DNA of 64,000 bases from Primula veris (GCA_963682055.1 OY821746.1:13195992-13259991), one strand, 5' to 3'; shown: positions 1-12,261, numbered from the stretch's first letter. Translations and numbers: made by a program. Notes: generated by a model not told the origin, from the sequence alone.

Positions 1-2000
1 AGGGCATAATACTTGTTCAAGTATCCCAAGCTAATCAAGTACTCACTTAGGCGGGTATAGCACATCCGCTAGGATTATATTAATCCATATAGTGAACGTC
101 TCATTAAATTGAGATCGTGTTCCGTGGTCAGGAACTACTTGATTCAAGCATTATGAAGTCACACAGGGACCTTCATCCACATCTCTAGTCTAAATCCCCA
201 CAAAGATAAGATCGTGACCACAATCACATGCTACATAATCAGTTTTCCGGAAACTACTAAACTGATAAAGTAGAGGACTGTTATAATGTTCATTACGAAG
301 AAATCAACCATCTCGTAATCAATTCCAAGGTGTGAGAGAAGTCTTGCGCTACTAGGCGAGCATTCTACAATCTCATTATTCTCATCACTCTTCCTTACGA
401 ATAACCAAATAAACAAACTCGTTTAACATTGGTGGTGTTGGAGCTACAGGTCCGAACACACTTTTGCTAAGGAGTCTACTTGGATTGCAAGTTTCCATTA
501 GTACAGTCTATTCTCCGTTGACTTCAGGCAACGGTACATGGTTCCCTGTCATAATTTGTTCATATTATCAGTCGTCACCGAATATATGAACAAGTAATCA
601 ATGACAGCCCCGTTTCGCTTCAATATCGTCTAAGATATCATGATCGACAAATATTTCAAGATTCTTAGGATGAGAAGAAAATCACACATCTCCTTGATCC
701 TTTATAATCTCGTGCGACAAACGAGTTTCAGTTCACCACCTCTGGGGCTGAACGAATTAAGAACCTGTCAACTTCCTCATATCTTGGGAAGGACGACAGA
801 CTGACGGCCGACGACAGCGTCCTTTGCTTGGCGGGTTCGGCCAAAGCAACGTGTTACGACAGGAACACGGCGTCCGACAGGGACGTCTATCCTTGCAAGC
901 ATTTTCAGCAGGTATAAATGATCTCGTGACATCTCATAAAGTCATTAAATGCGTCTGACATTTAGTTAGACTTGAGGGAGTCTATGCACTTACTTATCAC
1001 TAAGTGCAGTTTTGGGGATCAAGCTAAGACTGAGTGGGTTATGCCACGTTACTTCACATCGTTTCTTATCAACGGTAACATGCAAATCTCCCCCTAACGA
1101 CGGGGAGAACAGTCTTAGCGATGTCACTTTCGCATATCATGCGGTAAAGAGATCGCTTGCCAAGGTTACTCTATCAAATGATAGGTATGAGATTCATAAT
1201 CGACTTATGTCCCCTTCAGAGGTCCATATTTTAAACGCTATAGCGGCTCAATCAAAATATTAATTAAGCACTCCAAACACGCGTTAATATGAGACTTCTG
1301 GCTCATAACCAGTAACCAGCTGGTACGCATATGGTGTTTGAGTGTCTATGAGCCTCATGACGGACCAATGCAGCAAAATAGCATAACCCTACACGGAAAT
1401 ATAAATCTTGGTGCGCAAGACCAAGAAATGCGTGCAATCATTTGCAATCGCATCATCAAACTTTCCGTGAGTCCATTTGGGTCTTAACATAATCGACAGG
1501 ATGTTCAATTTGAATTTCCAAACTCAAGTAATTCAAATCGAAATTTCGATTTTTTTTACTCTTCGGAATTATCAAGTCAACTAGACTTTTCAGGATAATC
1601 CGGATCATGAGCCATCAACTTAATGATAGGGCTAGAAGTTGAGGAAATGTTGCATTTCTGTGGACAACAATAATCATGTGACCTTATTGTCGATGCATCA
1701 ACCATAACCATTTATATTTATGGTCCGTCTTATGGTTGGATAAGTCCACAATAACTCATTCAATTCTTTACAAGAATTCTACGAGTTCTTTTCGTGATCT
1801 TTACACATACTAGTCTTTCAAAGTGAGCATTAGTGGTATGAATTTCGGATTAATTACGAAATATATTCTCAGAGACAATCCAAATGCGATGTGATTATAA
1901 ATCAAGCATCGTCTTTTGACCCGGGAATATCTCATCCGGTCAATGCCACAATATCAAAATGCTCTTATCAATCGACGACAGGCGAATGATAGTACAGACA
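1..2000 (-). pseudogene. Copia pol remnant (GAG-pre-integrase, integrase, start of RT)
   Basis: Translating the minus strand in pieces gives copia signatures across several frames. A 'WHDRLGHPGSK'-like trace lies near 1900-1970. An integrase segment (about 1440-1750) shows the three catalytic contexts 'MVDAST', 'LDNS' and 'NGLTES..MRLQMIAR'. The C-terminal integrase motifs 'QLVTGYEP' (about 1310) and 'ARIDVPVG'-like (about 900) follow. RT sequence continues to base 1 and beyond. Stops and frame changes occur every few dozen codons. The open frame on the opposite strand at 1012-1263 is a shadow of this region. Confidence 0.75.
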
Positions 2001-3926
2001 ATCATGTCTTAGCATTTAAATCATTCATCATTTCGACGACAGGAGAAATGATAAGGTAACTTTAAATGCTTTAAAGAATGTGGTAGCAACCACTTGAAAG
2101 ACATTTCAACTCCTCTAAAATACGCTTTTGGTCGTATTGAATGGAGGCTATGTAAAGAAATTTTAATTCTTTCATGAGCTATTACCAGATAACACTGGTT
2201 TTCTCGAATATTTTATAACTCAACAAGGTACGGCAGGACCTACATGAGTATAATACTTCATATTTGACAAATCAATTTGGTTTTACAAAAATTTCGATTT
2301 TGGAACGACAGGTCCAGAATCATTGTCATTGAGTACTCTTTTAGGCAAATAGTTGGTGAAATTATGTGGTACACTGTTACCCACTATTTTCAAAAAAATC
2401 AACTACCCCACAAGTATTGCCTAAAATTTCATAATTTAAAGTTTGGTCACATTTGTCAAAAAAAATTTGCTCAAAACACTTTAAATTATTTCGAGAAATT
2501 TCGTAAACAGGCAAACCGTAATCCAAAAGTATGTCCAAATGGAAAAATCATAATCCAAATGGAAAAATATAATCCAGATGAGCGAAAAAATGGCTCAATG
2601 ATTTATCAAAATCAATAAAGAAAGGTATCAAACTCATTTGAGCCACAAAATCGGAGGTCTCAAGAGTTTCTTTCAATTAACTTTAACCACATTAGCATCA
2701 GTTTTTTCACCTTTATAATAGTTGTGAACTATTTAAGGAGTAACCGTGTATGACCTTTGTCTTTATAGCATAGAGTTGCCTCCTTGAGCATTATCTCTTG
2801 CTTTGTGACAATGGGTCATATTGTTCCTTTCAATTACTGTCTTGGAGCCACAGGTTTTCGATTTTGACGATTGTCTAAAATCTCGCTTGGCTAGGCGATT
2901 CATCGGGATCGCGACAGTTCAAGACAAATAACACTTGTCTCGGTTCTCGATTCGTGGAAAAAAAATATACACGAAGAGCATTAATATCAGGCAAACAATT
3001 CGCCATTGACCCAATAGGATTAAAACTACTCACCGGGGTAATTTTCTTATCCAATAACAGATGGGCGATAAAGGAACATGGTGAATATAAATTCACGATA
3101 CTGCTTATGGAATACAATTTCCAAGTTAGTATTTTGGTGAAAGATAGCTCCAATATGTCAATTTCAGACATTTGTTCACCATAGATGTCATCTCGAGGGT
3201 AACAACAAACTCGTGTTTTACTCATCAAAGATGGCATCCAAAAAAAAATTGGGCATCACATTTTCACACATCAGGGTGAGTAACATGTGGTGACGGATTA
3301 AACTCAACGTTTATACAGTCATTTCGCAAGTATGTTTTACGATTTTTCTCATCATAGATGGCATCCAACATGTGTTGGGAGTTCTGGATTATTTATCATA
3401 TAAAACGACTGGTTTATATGTTTATGGTTTGCACAAGCATAAACGTTTTTTCGAAACGACAGGTTCGAAAACATTAGTTTTGCTTTTCATGTGAATCGGT
3501 TCTCATTGATCGAACGACGGGTCGATACTGAAACACCAATTCAGCGAAACATACATCATTATATAAACACACTCGGGGAAATTATTATTTAGTCAACCCC
3601 TTTCGGTAGCTCTATTTGAACACGACCAGGAAAGACGGTGAGGGGGGTGGGCACGAATGCCTCTTAAAAACCGACCTCATTAGGAGAACGACTTCCGCCT
3701 TTATCTTTCCTAGACATCGTATCCAAATAGGTGAGCCTATTTGGGGAAGATTCATAATTTTTCCAACTTAAATGTGAATATATACGATTTTCGCATTTTA
3801 TATATGGCAATAATATTAAACAGCATAGAGAATATCTATTTAGATTAACCACACATATATAAACAGGCAGTAAATATATTTTAGAATCTATCTAATCATG
3901 CAGTAGATTTGGTGATATAAACAAAT
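2001..3926 (-). other. Decayed internal region of the left copia element (gag/leader)
   Basis: This stretch should hold gag between the 52-bp repeat array and integrase. I find no convincing gag motif or zinc knuckle in any frame. Several short open frames exist on both strands (for example 2277-2618 plus and 2875-3237 minus), but none resembles a known protein. The sequence is AT-rich with many short runs of A and T. It is best read as unconstrained retrotransposon sequence. Confidence 0.5.
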
Positions 3927-4441
3927 CAATTTAAGATTATCAATCAATCCATAAAGATTCTACCATATCAAATCAAATCAATTTAAGATTATCAATCAAT
4001 ACTTAAAGATTCTAACATATCAAATCAAATCAATTTAAGATTATCATTCAATCCATAAAAATTCTAACATATCAAGTCAAATCAATGTAAGATTATCAAT
4101 CAATCCATGAAGATTCTAACATATCAAGTCAAATCAATTTAAGATTATCAATCAATTCTTAAAGATTCTAACATATCAAATCAAATCAATTTAAGATTAT
4201 CAATCAATCCATAAAAATTCTAACATATCAAGTCAAATCAATGTAAGATTATCAATCAATCCATGAAGATTCTAACATATCAAGTCAAATCAATTTAAGA
4301 TTATCAATCAATCCATGAAGATTCTAACATATCAAGTCAAATCAATTTAAGATTATCAATCAATCCATGAAGATTCTAACATATCAAGTCAAATCAATTT
4401 AGGATTATCAATCAATTCATGAAGATTATAACAAATCAAAT
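3927..4441. repeat. 52-bp tandem repeat, ten units
   Basis: Ten direct units of 52 bp start at 3927, 3979, 4031 and so on to 4395; the last is shortened to 47 bp. Each unit begins CAATTTAAGATTATCAATCA and ends near ATCAARTCAAAT. Variants are shared in blocks: units 2-3-4 and units 5-6-7 carry the same ordered variants (CTTAAAG, then CATAAAA, then the GTAAG form). This indicates a three-unit (156-bp) higher-order duplication. The array lies between the 5' LTR and the coding region of the copia element. Confidence 0.95.
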
Positions 4442-5003
4442 CAATTTATATGCATTTTTTTTATTCGTTTGCCTTTTAATAAAAAAAAATTATATGCATG
4501 TGTGTGTATTTACTAAATATTGTATCTTTATCAACCATATGTACTGTTTTCGTATAAGTATTATACTACAGGACCATGCGTGTAATTTCAACAAACTATA
4601 TATTTATTTACAGTAGTACACATAATTGTGAATAACATAGTAATCATGGCAGTAATCATGACAATTTTTAATAACATAGGAGTAGTATAATCACAGTACT
4701 AGTAACATGGCAGTAGCATAAGGTTTTTTTTAAAAAAAAAAACCTACGCAGGCTGGAATTGTAATCATGCAATTGCAGTAGTAACATACAAACATGCGTT
4801 GTAATCATGCAAGACAGTACTAACATACAAACAGTACAGTAGCATACAAACAGTACGTGTTGTAATATGTAACGTGTACGGTATAAAAAAAAATTATATC
4901 CGGGTACCTTACGCACGGTATGTTGGTGAATGTCGATATAGCAAAATCAGGTTTATTGAATCTATAATCCGTACTTCGATCTCCGAGAGCAGTGCTGATA
5001 ACG

Positions 5004-5226
5004 TGTTGTGTGACATATTAGCTCACATATATATGTATATAGATATAGAGAGAGAATATAGAGAGAGACAACAACATGGTCTTTATTAATCAGAATGTAT
5101 ATGAATGAATATCTGAATGAATAAAATACAAGACCCCTAACCCTCTTTATATAGATAGAGGGGTAGGGTTATAAGCCCACTTGGGCCCAATCAGTAAAAG
5201 GCCAAGAGTCCAATAATCTTACAACA
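5004..5226 (-). repeat. 5' LTR of left copia element
   Basis: A 223-bp sequence bounded by TGTTG at 5004 and CAACA at 5226, homologous to the 214-bp LTR at 60582-60795. Read on the minus strand it has a TATA box (TATATAAAGAGGG, around 5145-5160) followed by a short transcribed part, as expected of a plant LTR promoter. The internal side is at lower coordinates. The putative primer-binding stretch there (TTATCAGCAC on the minus strand) is not a clean match to initiator tRNA-Met, so I leave it unassigned. Confidence 0.85.
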
Positions 5227-5878
5227 GTATTATGATTATTAACTGTTGCTAGCTTTATTTTCTTTAGCGTCACGCGGTATCTACGAAGAATATTAAACCA
5301 ACCCTGTACTTTTTATTAATATGTTATTTGGCCCTTTGGAAAATATAGACTGTTTATTGGTTACTTAAACCATGTTTAATGGTATGTTATTTTAATAGAT
5401 TGGTTTAACTTAAATTAATTTAAATGTTGGTTTGTATGGAGTGACGGTTCAAGTTTATTGGTGTGTCGGTTTAGCATGTTATTTAATTTAAGTTTTACAA
5501 AAATAATATAATATTAAATTTTGAATGTTATTCTAATTACTAAATAGGTACTTGCATTTATCATTGTAAATGCAATCATAACTAAATAATTAACAAGTAA
5601 AAAACTATTATAACTTACTTATTAATAATGCATTTCATTAAATAAAACATACATAACTCTTGAAGATAACATATTCTTAAAAGTAGCATATATGATTTAT
5701 AAAAGATAAGGGAAATAAAATACAACAAAGTAATACACGATTATTTATTAAAAAACATGAGTTTGAACGTCATCGACCTCAAACTCTCGAACCATAGAAT
5801 TGTCAAATGTGCTCGATTAGATCCTTTTGAAAGTTTTCGTGTGTGTTTTTTTTGTTTTTAAGCGATATACGTCTTTCT
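5227..5878. other. AT-rich spacer, probably flank of the Harbinger element
   Basis: No coding sequence is supported here. The stretch probably contains the 3' non-coding part and the terminal inverted repeat of the Harbinger element whose transposase remnant begins at 5879. A TIR-like GGCCCTTTGGAAAA occurs near 5330, but I could not pair it with a partner near 9000-9300. Confidence 0.4.
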
Positions 5879-7674
5879 CTAAATGTTGTTAAGAGGGTTT
5901 TCAATGACCGGAAGAGCTGGAGGAGCATCGTCTGAACGCGCCAATGAAAAATATATTAACTCTAATTGTTCCGGAGGCTCGCATTCAACAATCATATTAT
6001 GCAATATTATGCACGCTAACATGATTTAATTTAAATCTTCTTGATCCACAAGCGTGCCGAATCTCTTAAAATGTGCCAACGATATTGCAACACACCAAAT
6101 GCACGCTCGACGTCCTTTTGAACTCCTTCATGGTATTGAGTAAAAGTACAATCTTTTTGTGACAAAGGAGCCGGAATGCTTTTCACGAAACAAGCTCATG
6201 GAGGGTAAATCCCATCAGCAAGGTAATACCCCATATTGAATTGGGTTCCATTTATCTTATAGATATAAGTTGGGGCATCGCCTTCCATAAGTCTATCAAA
6301 TAAATTAGACTCCTCCAATACATTGATGTCGTTATTACAACCAGATGCCCTGAAATAAGCATGCCATATCCATAAATCCTTAGAAGCAACTGATTGAAGG
6401 ACTATGGATGGCTTTTTTTTATGACCACTTTGATATTGGTCGGCCCAAACGGTGGGACGATTTTTCCACCTCTAATACATGCAGTTAATACTTACGAGCA
6501 TACCGGGAAAACCCCTACGAGTGTTGATAGCTTTCAATCGACGAATATCGTCCTCGGTTGACTCTCTAAGATAATACTCGCCAAATGTTCTCATGATAAC
6601 ATGAGAAAACTCATTCATACAATTAAGGATAGATTTACGGATATGCGAAGGTTCTCATGACTAAATCCGCAGAGAAATCATAGGCTAAGATGCGGAGAGC
6701 ATCAGTAATTTTTTGATAAGGAATGGCACCCATACGGCCCACAGCATCATATTTTTGTTGAAAATAATAATTTTTCTCGATAACCTAATTGGCTATTCTA
6801 ACGAATAATTCCATATCCATACGAAACCTGCGTTGAAATACGTCGTCCGGATACATGTGTTCTCCAAAAAAATAGTCCCTCTGGAGTTTAGCGGTCCCTT
6901 CCAAAATTAATCGAGGCCTCTAAACTCATTGTTTTTGCAGATGTTGTTGTAAAATTCCTTCATGTTCGAAAGCAGCAAGAACAGGTAAAAATATAGTGTA
7001 ACAACCCGGATTTTCGTAGGAAAATATCGTGTTAAAGAAAAATGAGCTAACTACATCACCTATATATGTAGTACCTATATGGTATATAAGGTATGAGTAT
7101 CATCCTTCTTTTCACCAATGCCTTTTCAAGCAGTGCGGCCCAAGAAGCGATGACGAAATTAGGCCAAAGCGGAGAGTATTGGTGGTAGGAAGCAGATGGT
7201 GGCGGTCTGATTAGAGGACCGGATCGTTACAATTGATATCAGAGCCGCTATCTACCTGATGTCGGGACTAGCATGAGTGACTGAACCCCGAAAGGATGGC
7301 GTGTCCGACGAGGACGGCGTGCCTGAAGGGGAAGAGTGTAACAACCCGGATTTTCGTAGGAAAATATCGTGATAAAGAAAAGTGAGTCATCCCACTTCGC
7401 CTAGATATGTAGTACATATATAGTATATAAGGTAGCAGTATTCTCCTTCTTATCACCACGACCTTTTAAAGTCGTGCGGCTCAAGAAACGATGATAAAAT
7501 TGGACCAAAACGGACGGTATTGGTTGTAGAAAGCAAATGGTGACGGTCTGATCAAAAGACCGGGTCATTACACATAAGGTCATCGGCAAGAAAATTTTCA
7601 TTCATCGTGAAATTGGTATCGTCGGAATCGGACGAGGAATCGGATGAAGAAGAAGAGAATCGGATTGGATCCAT
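5879..7674 (-). pseudogene. PIF/Harbinger (Pong-like) transposase, inactivated
   Basis: The start codon is at 7674-7672, followed by a Ser/Asp-rich N-terminus ('MDPIRFSSSSSDSSSDSDD'); the last codon before the stop is at 5882. Minus-strand pieces match the plant Pong/Harbinger DDE transposase family: 'KPSIVLQSVASKDLWIWHA', 'GCNNDINVLEES', 'GYYLADGIYP', 'HEGVQKDVERAFGVLQ', 'IMLACIILHNMIVE'. Damage seen: a TRIM inserted at 6997-7572, a frameshift near 6640, a TAG stop at 6472-6474, and an Asn codon at 6484-6486 where the family has the first catalytic Asp in 'SIDCMHW'. A further frame change with a stop lies near 6030. Removing the TRIM and one target-site copy restores the reading frame across the insertion point, so the insertion hit a once-intact gene. 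Confidence 0.85.
6997..7572 (+). mobile_element. TRIM retrotransposon with both LTRs, PBS and PPT
   Basis: Two direct LTRs, 6997-7231 (235 bp) and 7337-7572 (236 bp), both start TGTAACAACCCGG and end with a TTACA terminus. The internal domain is only 105 bp. It opens with ATTGATATCAGAGCC at 7232-7246, a close match to the initiator tRNA-Met primer site, and closes with the purine tract GAAGGGGAAGAG just before the second LTR. There is no coding capacity, which is the definition of a terminal-repeat retrotransposon in miniature. The flanking 5-mers are TATAG and CATAA, a decayed target-site duplication. The element is inserted in the transposase pseudogene. Confidence 0.9.
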
Positions 7675-7722
7675 TTGTATTTCGGATAGAGAGAGTGTTT
7701 TTCAAATTGCGTGATTTGAATG

Positions 7723-8892
7723 TGTTGGCCCGTGCGGCTAAACCTTAGAGGGAGGGTGAATAAGATTTTTAGCGTTTTTCGCGGAATTAAAATCTAAGTG
7801 CAACTAACAACTCAACTTTCGCAATTCTAAACTTAAGCGTTAATAATCGTTTAAACAATCCAAACGCAAGCAAGAAAATAAACAAAATATAAGTTGCGGA
7901 AAGTAAAGTTAAGGAAGAAAATGACACTGTGATTTATAGAGGTTCGGTAAAACGGCCTACGTCCTCTCATCGGTACTACCGAGTATTTCACTAATAATCT
8001 TCTTCTCGATTTTACAAATCCTAACGAGCTAATCAACCGATTAAGCTCCCCCTCACTCTATGAGTATCCCGAATGAAAAGACCTAGAGCTTTTAAGCAAC
8101 ACTCGCTTACAAAGCCTCTACCCGATCACTCGCTCACAAATGAGTTTATACTTTACTCTTTTACAATTTTATCGAAATTGAAACAACACTCACAATTTAA
8201 TTGCTTCTAAATAAGCTAATTTGTGAAGTTTGATGATGTTGGATCTTTGTTTGAGCTCGAATCGCTTTCTCTTCAATATCCCTCTTTTTCGAATTATTTC
8301 ACCAAAATGGTGATTTTTAGGGTTTTGATTTAGAGAGGTTGAAGGATGATAGATTGTTGTAATTGGTTGTGTTTGGAAGAGGGATTGAGCTGTTTTTATA
8401 GACCAAAGGGTCTGTTTTGTGTTTTGTGACCGTTGGCAGTGGTTGAGGGTTTTAACCAGTGGTTTAAGCAATTTTCCAGAATAAGCTGAAAATCTGTTTT
8501 TTGAAAACTACAGAAAACGATCGGTCGTTTTATGCAGACGATCGGTCGTTTCCAGAAAACGATCAGTCGTTTTTCAGACGACCTTAGTGGAAGAATTTGG
8601 ACCAAAAATGATCAGTCGTTTTTGTCCAGACGATCGGTCGTTTCTTCAGTATTCCTGGTTTTCTCGTTAAACTTCGAACGCCTGTAACTTCTTCGTTTTA
8701 GCTCCGATTTTGGTTCCGCTTAAACCGTTGGCTTCGTTTTCGAATGCTCTATCTTTCTGGCATTCTGAAATTTACAAATTCTCTTTTTGGAAAAGACAAG
8801 CATTATATCATCGAAATAGAGAAATCGTAAAATCATTAAAAACATAATCAAAGTTATAATCAAAATTAATTATTGAACCCCATGGTTCAACA
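7723..8892 (-). mobile_element. Solo LTR of a SIRE/Maximus-like copia element
   Basis: A 1,170-bp sequence, TGTTG at one end and CAACA at the other, flanked by a perfect 5-bp duplication GAATG (7718-7722 and 8893-8897). Read on the minus strand it starts TGTTGAACCATGG and ends with a 'CTTATTCACCCTCCCTCTAAGG' type of terminus, which I associate with long SIRE-like LTRs. No internal domain is present, so it is a solo LTR left by LTR-LTR recombination. An inverted homologue lies at 55254-58730. Region 8510-8645 holds a cluster of ACGATCGGTCGTT-type palindromic repeats. It sits in the 5' leader of the dead Harbinger transposase gene. Confidence 0.85.
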
Positions 8893-8912
8893 GAATGATA
8901 GTAGAGTGTGGG

Positions 8913-8920
8913 TTTATATA
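8913..8920 (-). promoter_or_regulatory. TATA box of the Harbinger transposase gene
   Basis: On the minus strand the sequence reads TATATAAACCCACACTC. If the solo LTR at 7723-8892 is removed, this box lies about 70 bases upstream of the transposase start codon. Its spacing fits a plant core promoter, and it was separated from its gene by the LTR insertion. Confidence 0.55.
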
Positions 8921-9322
8921 GAGATTAAATTGGGCTATTTTGTAATTTATAAATTTTTAAGGACAAAAAACTAGCCGTTATAAGGACTATTTTATAGCTT
9001 AAAAAAACTCAGGACTAAAAAAAAGTCAAACTAGTCGTTTATTACCGTTGTAGGGACTTTTTCATAGTTAAATTGAAACTACATGACCATGTTTTTAATT
9101 ATTAACTGTAAGTTTTTTTTAAAATATTTGAAATTGCAGGGACTGACTTGTAAATAATACAGGGACCAACCCTACAATTAAACATACGGAGTCAACATCA
9201 GACCAAATGGAGAAGCGAACTCCAAATACATAAGAAGGAGAGGGAGGAGACGATAAGAGCTCGATGTCTACACTGCGTTAAATGTGACACAGGCGGAGGT
9301 GCGGCTCCCCCACCGCAAATCT
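8921..9322. other. Non-coding, upstream part of the Harbinger element and spacer
   Basis: No gene is seen. The first part resembles transposon leader sequence with repeated 'ggactaaaaa' and 'gggactttttcat' phrases. The second, more GC-rich part (9236-9320) shows nothing I recognise. The terminal inverted repeat of the Harbinger element was not found. Confidence 0.4.
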
Positions 9323-11250
9323 TGTCACGTCCCAGATTCTGAAGAACCCGAGCTGTGAATATAAATATATGAGTTTTAAATAAAATAAAAATGCAATAAC
9401 ATGGATTTCAATCATTTTAATTTATAATTAAAGAGCCAGATAGTAAACCAAGTTATGCCGATTATGACATTTGGTAGATATATTGGCCTAAGGGTAGCCA
9501 ATGATCTCCATATGTGATAATACAAGAAAAAGAGTTCAAACGAAAACTATAAAATTCGACATGACCTTTGTGTTTCTATTTGTTTTCATAAAAATAAACC
9601 TGCTCATAAAACTATTCAATTAAGTGTTGCCAACTTTATTTTACAAAACAAGACAATAGTAAAAACATCATTATTACATACCTTGCAATCCACCAGATAC
9701 AAATACAATATAAATGATTGTTTTAAAATGAGACGTGTCTAAAATAAATAATCTAACGTGCACGCGGTTAAGAGTGTACATTTTAAACCAATATCGCAAG
9801 CAAACAACTCTAAGTGTCTTCATGACTAGACCAACACGTGTACATCGATAAAGAACAAAATGTATAGAAAAAGTAAAGGAGATAAGAAAATAATTTTCGA
9901 TTTAAATAAATGGGCACACACGCAACCTAGAAGCTACATCTCAACAAATATAATAAACACATGTTATAACCAAATACATACAATGTCTTAAGTCGACAAG
10001 CAAACAACAAAATCACTTAAATGACCGAATCAGCACAATAATAAATACAACCATTAATCATATCTCAAAGTCATCACAACTCATTTAACACATATAAGAT
10101 ATTTAAAACACAAACACACATACTTGGTCAACACAAACTTTACCAACACACACTTCGGACGGAGCTACGCGTCACATGACCTCTTTGTGCAGTGAGACCC
10201 TCACCCACTTAGACGGAGCACCGTGCCTAATTAGAGCCAGTTTCAGATGGAGCTAATCTCAAGGTAACCGATATTACTCTTGCGCAAGTGACAGTTATAG
10301 AAACCTCATTTATAGCCCGATGTAGTAACCTCATCTACATCTAACTGTAGAAACCCCCTCTACAGTACACACACATCTCATCGTAGGAACCTCATCTACG
10401 ATACACACACATTCTTACTTTATTCAAAACAAAGTACATAAATGTAAATAAATTAATTACAACATAACACTTCTATGTCAACACGTCCAAGTAAACACCT
10501 TATAGTTCCAATCCAATTCAACAACGAATATAGTTACAGATAACACGTAACCTACAAAACAAATGCTCACAATCACAATAATATACATTCGGTACACAAG
10601 CACAATAATAATCCACTTTTGAAGATCAAATCAGTTTTATTAAATAACACAATCGTTAAACCAACTTGTTACTTATCAAGCATTCGACACATGTATATGT
10701 CTGTAATTTCTCAGGCAATCGATTGAAGTTCACCGCCGATCGATCGGCCAAGTGTTCTGGAAAATCTGTTGATTTTCAACGCAGAGGCATTTTGGTAATT
10801 TTACAGTCAATCCGTAAATGTTAATTACAAACCGTAAATTTGACTTACGGTTTGACTTTTAACATAAACCGTAAGTCAAATTTACAGTTAGTAATTTTTT
10901 TTTACGGTTTAAGCATGAAAACAGATATTTTACAGTAAAAAAACTAGCCTCATATGTATCTATATGTATATTATATGTATTTATGTCGTATGTATACATG
11001 TACGCCGTATGTGTATATGTATGCGAGTACGTGTGGATGTGTATATAGCTATATGAATTAGGTTTTAGATTTTATTTAGTTACAAGTAAGTACCCCACAT
11101 ATTTATTAACAATTACCCATATCGTCCAACATTGTTATATACATGTGAATTAATACACTATATTTCACATACACACAAATACACTATACATTAATATCAC
11201 TTTAAATAATACAGGTCAATAATAAACATTAAAATTTCTGAGACGTTACA
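9323..11250. mobile_element. Solo LTR, gypsy-like, 1.9 kb
   Basis: Bounded by TGTCACGTCCCAGA at the left and TCTGAGACGTTACA at the right, which are inverted copies of each other with a few mismatches. It is flanked by AATCT (9318-9322) and AATCC (11251-11255), a 4/5 target-site duplication. Length and TG...CA ends with extended inverted termini resemble the long LTRs of Tekay-like chromoviruses, but the lineage is inferred from the ends only. It contains no pol sequence. Between 10295 and 10415 a short motif, TAGNAACCYCATCTAC, recurs four times; one copy forms a perfect hairpin around AAACCCCC. Confidence 0.7.
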
Positions 11251-12261
11251 AATCCACTCCCATAAACATGCTCTTATTAGCGTGTTTAACTGTTTGTGAC
11301 ATGAACTCGTTGTTTTTTACTCAATTTATAAGTTGACTTTGCTTGTTTCCATAGCTTGATGATCTAATTATAAGAGCAACTACAATACATTGGATTAGTT
11401 AAGTCACATTTTTGTATCATTTTTGACTCACTAGATACTTAAAGTTCACGTATATTATTACATTGGATTTGCTAAGTGAGTGTTTCTACTCAAACAATAA
11501 AACACAAGAAGAAGAAATAAATAAAAGAGTGAGTTGTATTTCTTTAAATTCAAATGTAGGCACCAACGAGTTTGTCTTGTTCACATGGTCACCATCCAGT
11601 TAAGTTTAAGTCTATAGAAGGTAAAGGGAATCAATGGTTTTCACCCCTACAACACACGGAATGTAATAAAAGAGTAAGAAAAATAATGAAGAGTTCTAGT
11701 TTGCTTTTGAGAGCTAAGCAATTTCAGCAGAAGTTGTGATAAAATTAAGCTTAGTATTCTTAAGTTCTGTTTATGAGTTGTGACTATGAGTGTTGTAAAC
11801 ATATGTAACATTCTGCTTATCAAAAAAACATATGTAACATTTTTACTATGTAGTAAAGACATGCAGCAGCCGGTGAACGTAACCAATTTTGGCCAAACCA
11901 TGTTATATTATTATCGGTTATGCTAACTTGTGCTCTGGAAGCACATTTTAAGATAAACATGATATGTTAATAGTTGTTGATATGATAATCTCATTTAATG
12001 GAACGATGAATAACAACTAACAATTATATCAATGATTATTTAAATTTTCGAAATGAAACATATAGTATATATCTCGGGACGGAACATTACAACACAATAA
12101 CTCAAATATAATATTACAAAACCCTACTAGAGACTACCATAAAGTTAAATATTAATTGAATTTTTTTAAAAAAATTAATGATTTTAATATATTTTATTTG
12201 TCGGAATATAATTGTATTAATTGAAGAAATTATACTCAATGCATCATATGTTACAAGATAT
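11251..12261. other. Intergenic, no gene seen
   Basis: AT-rich spacer. A minus-strand open frame at 11647-11901 has no recognisable motif and no flanking splice or promoter signals. Phrases repeated around 11380-11480 ('acattggatt') hint at a small decayed transposon, but its ends cannot be set. Confidence 0.4.

Larger units (their letters stand above)
1..5226 (-). mobile_element. Ty1/copia retrotransposon, 5' half, decayed, cut by window edge
   Basis: Minus-strand copia element. The 5' LTR lies at its right end (5004-5226). Reading leftwards come a leader with a 52-bp tandem repeat, an unrecognisable gag region, a GAG-pre-integrase trace near 1900-1970, integrase and then the start of RT, which runs off the window edge. 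Bases 1 to about 1613 match 62387-64000, roughly 96% identical by eye, so the two window edges carry two copies of one family in the same orientation. All coding frames are interrupted, so this copy cannot make its own proteins. The 3' end and the second target-site duplication lie outside the window. Confidence 0.8.

Noticed and set aside
1012..1263. 83-codon plus-strand frame, also present at 63359-63649
   Set aside because: It is the shadow of copia integrase on the minus strand; its conservation only reflects that the element is repeated.
3927..4441. CRISPR-like regular repeats
   Set aside because: Units are directly adjacent without unique spacers, and the setting is a plant retrotransposon.
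5315..5345. Terminal inverted repeat of the Harbinger element (GGCCCTTTGG)
   Set aside because: No matching inverted copy or TTA/TAA-type duplication could be found at the other side.
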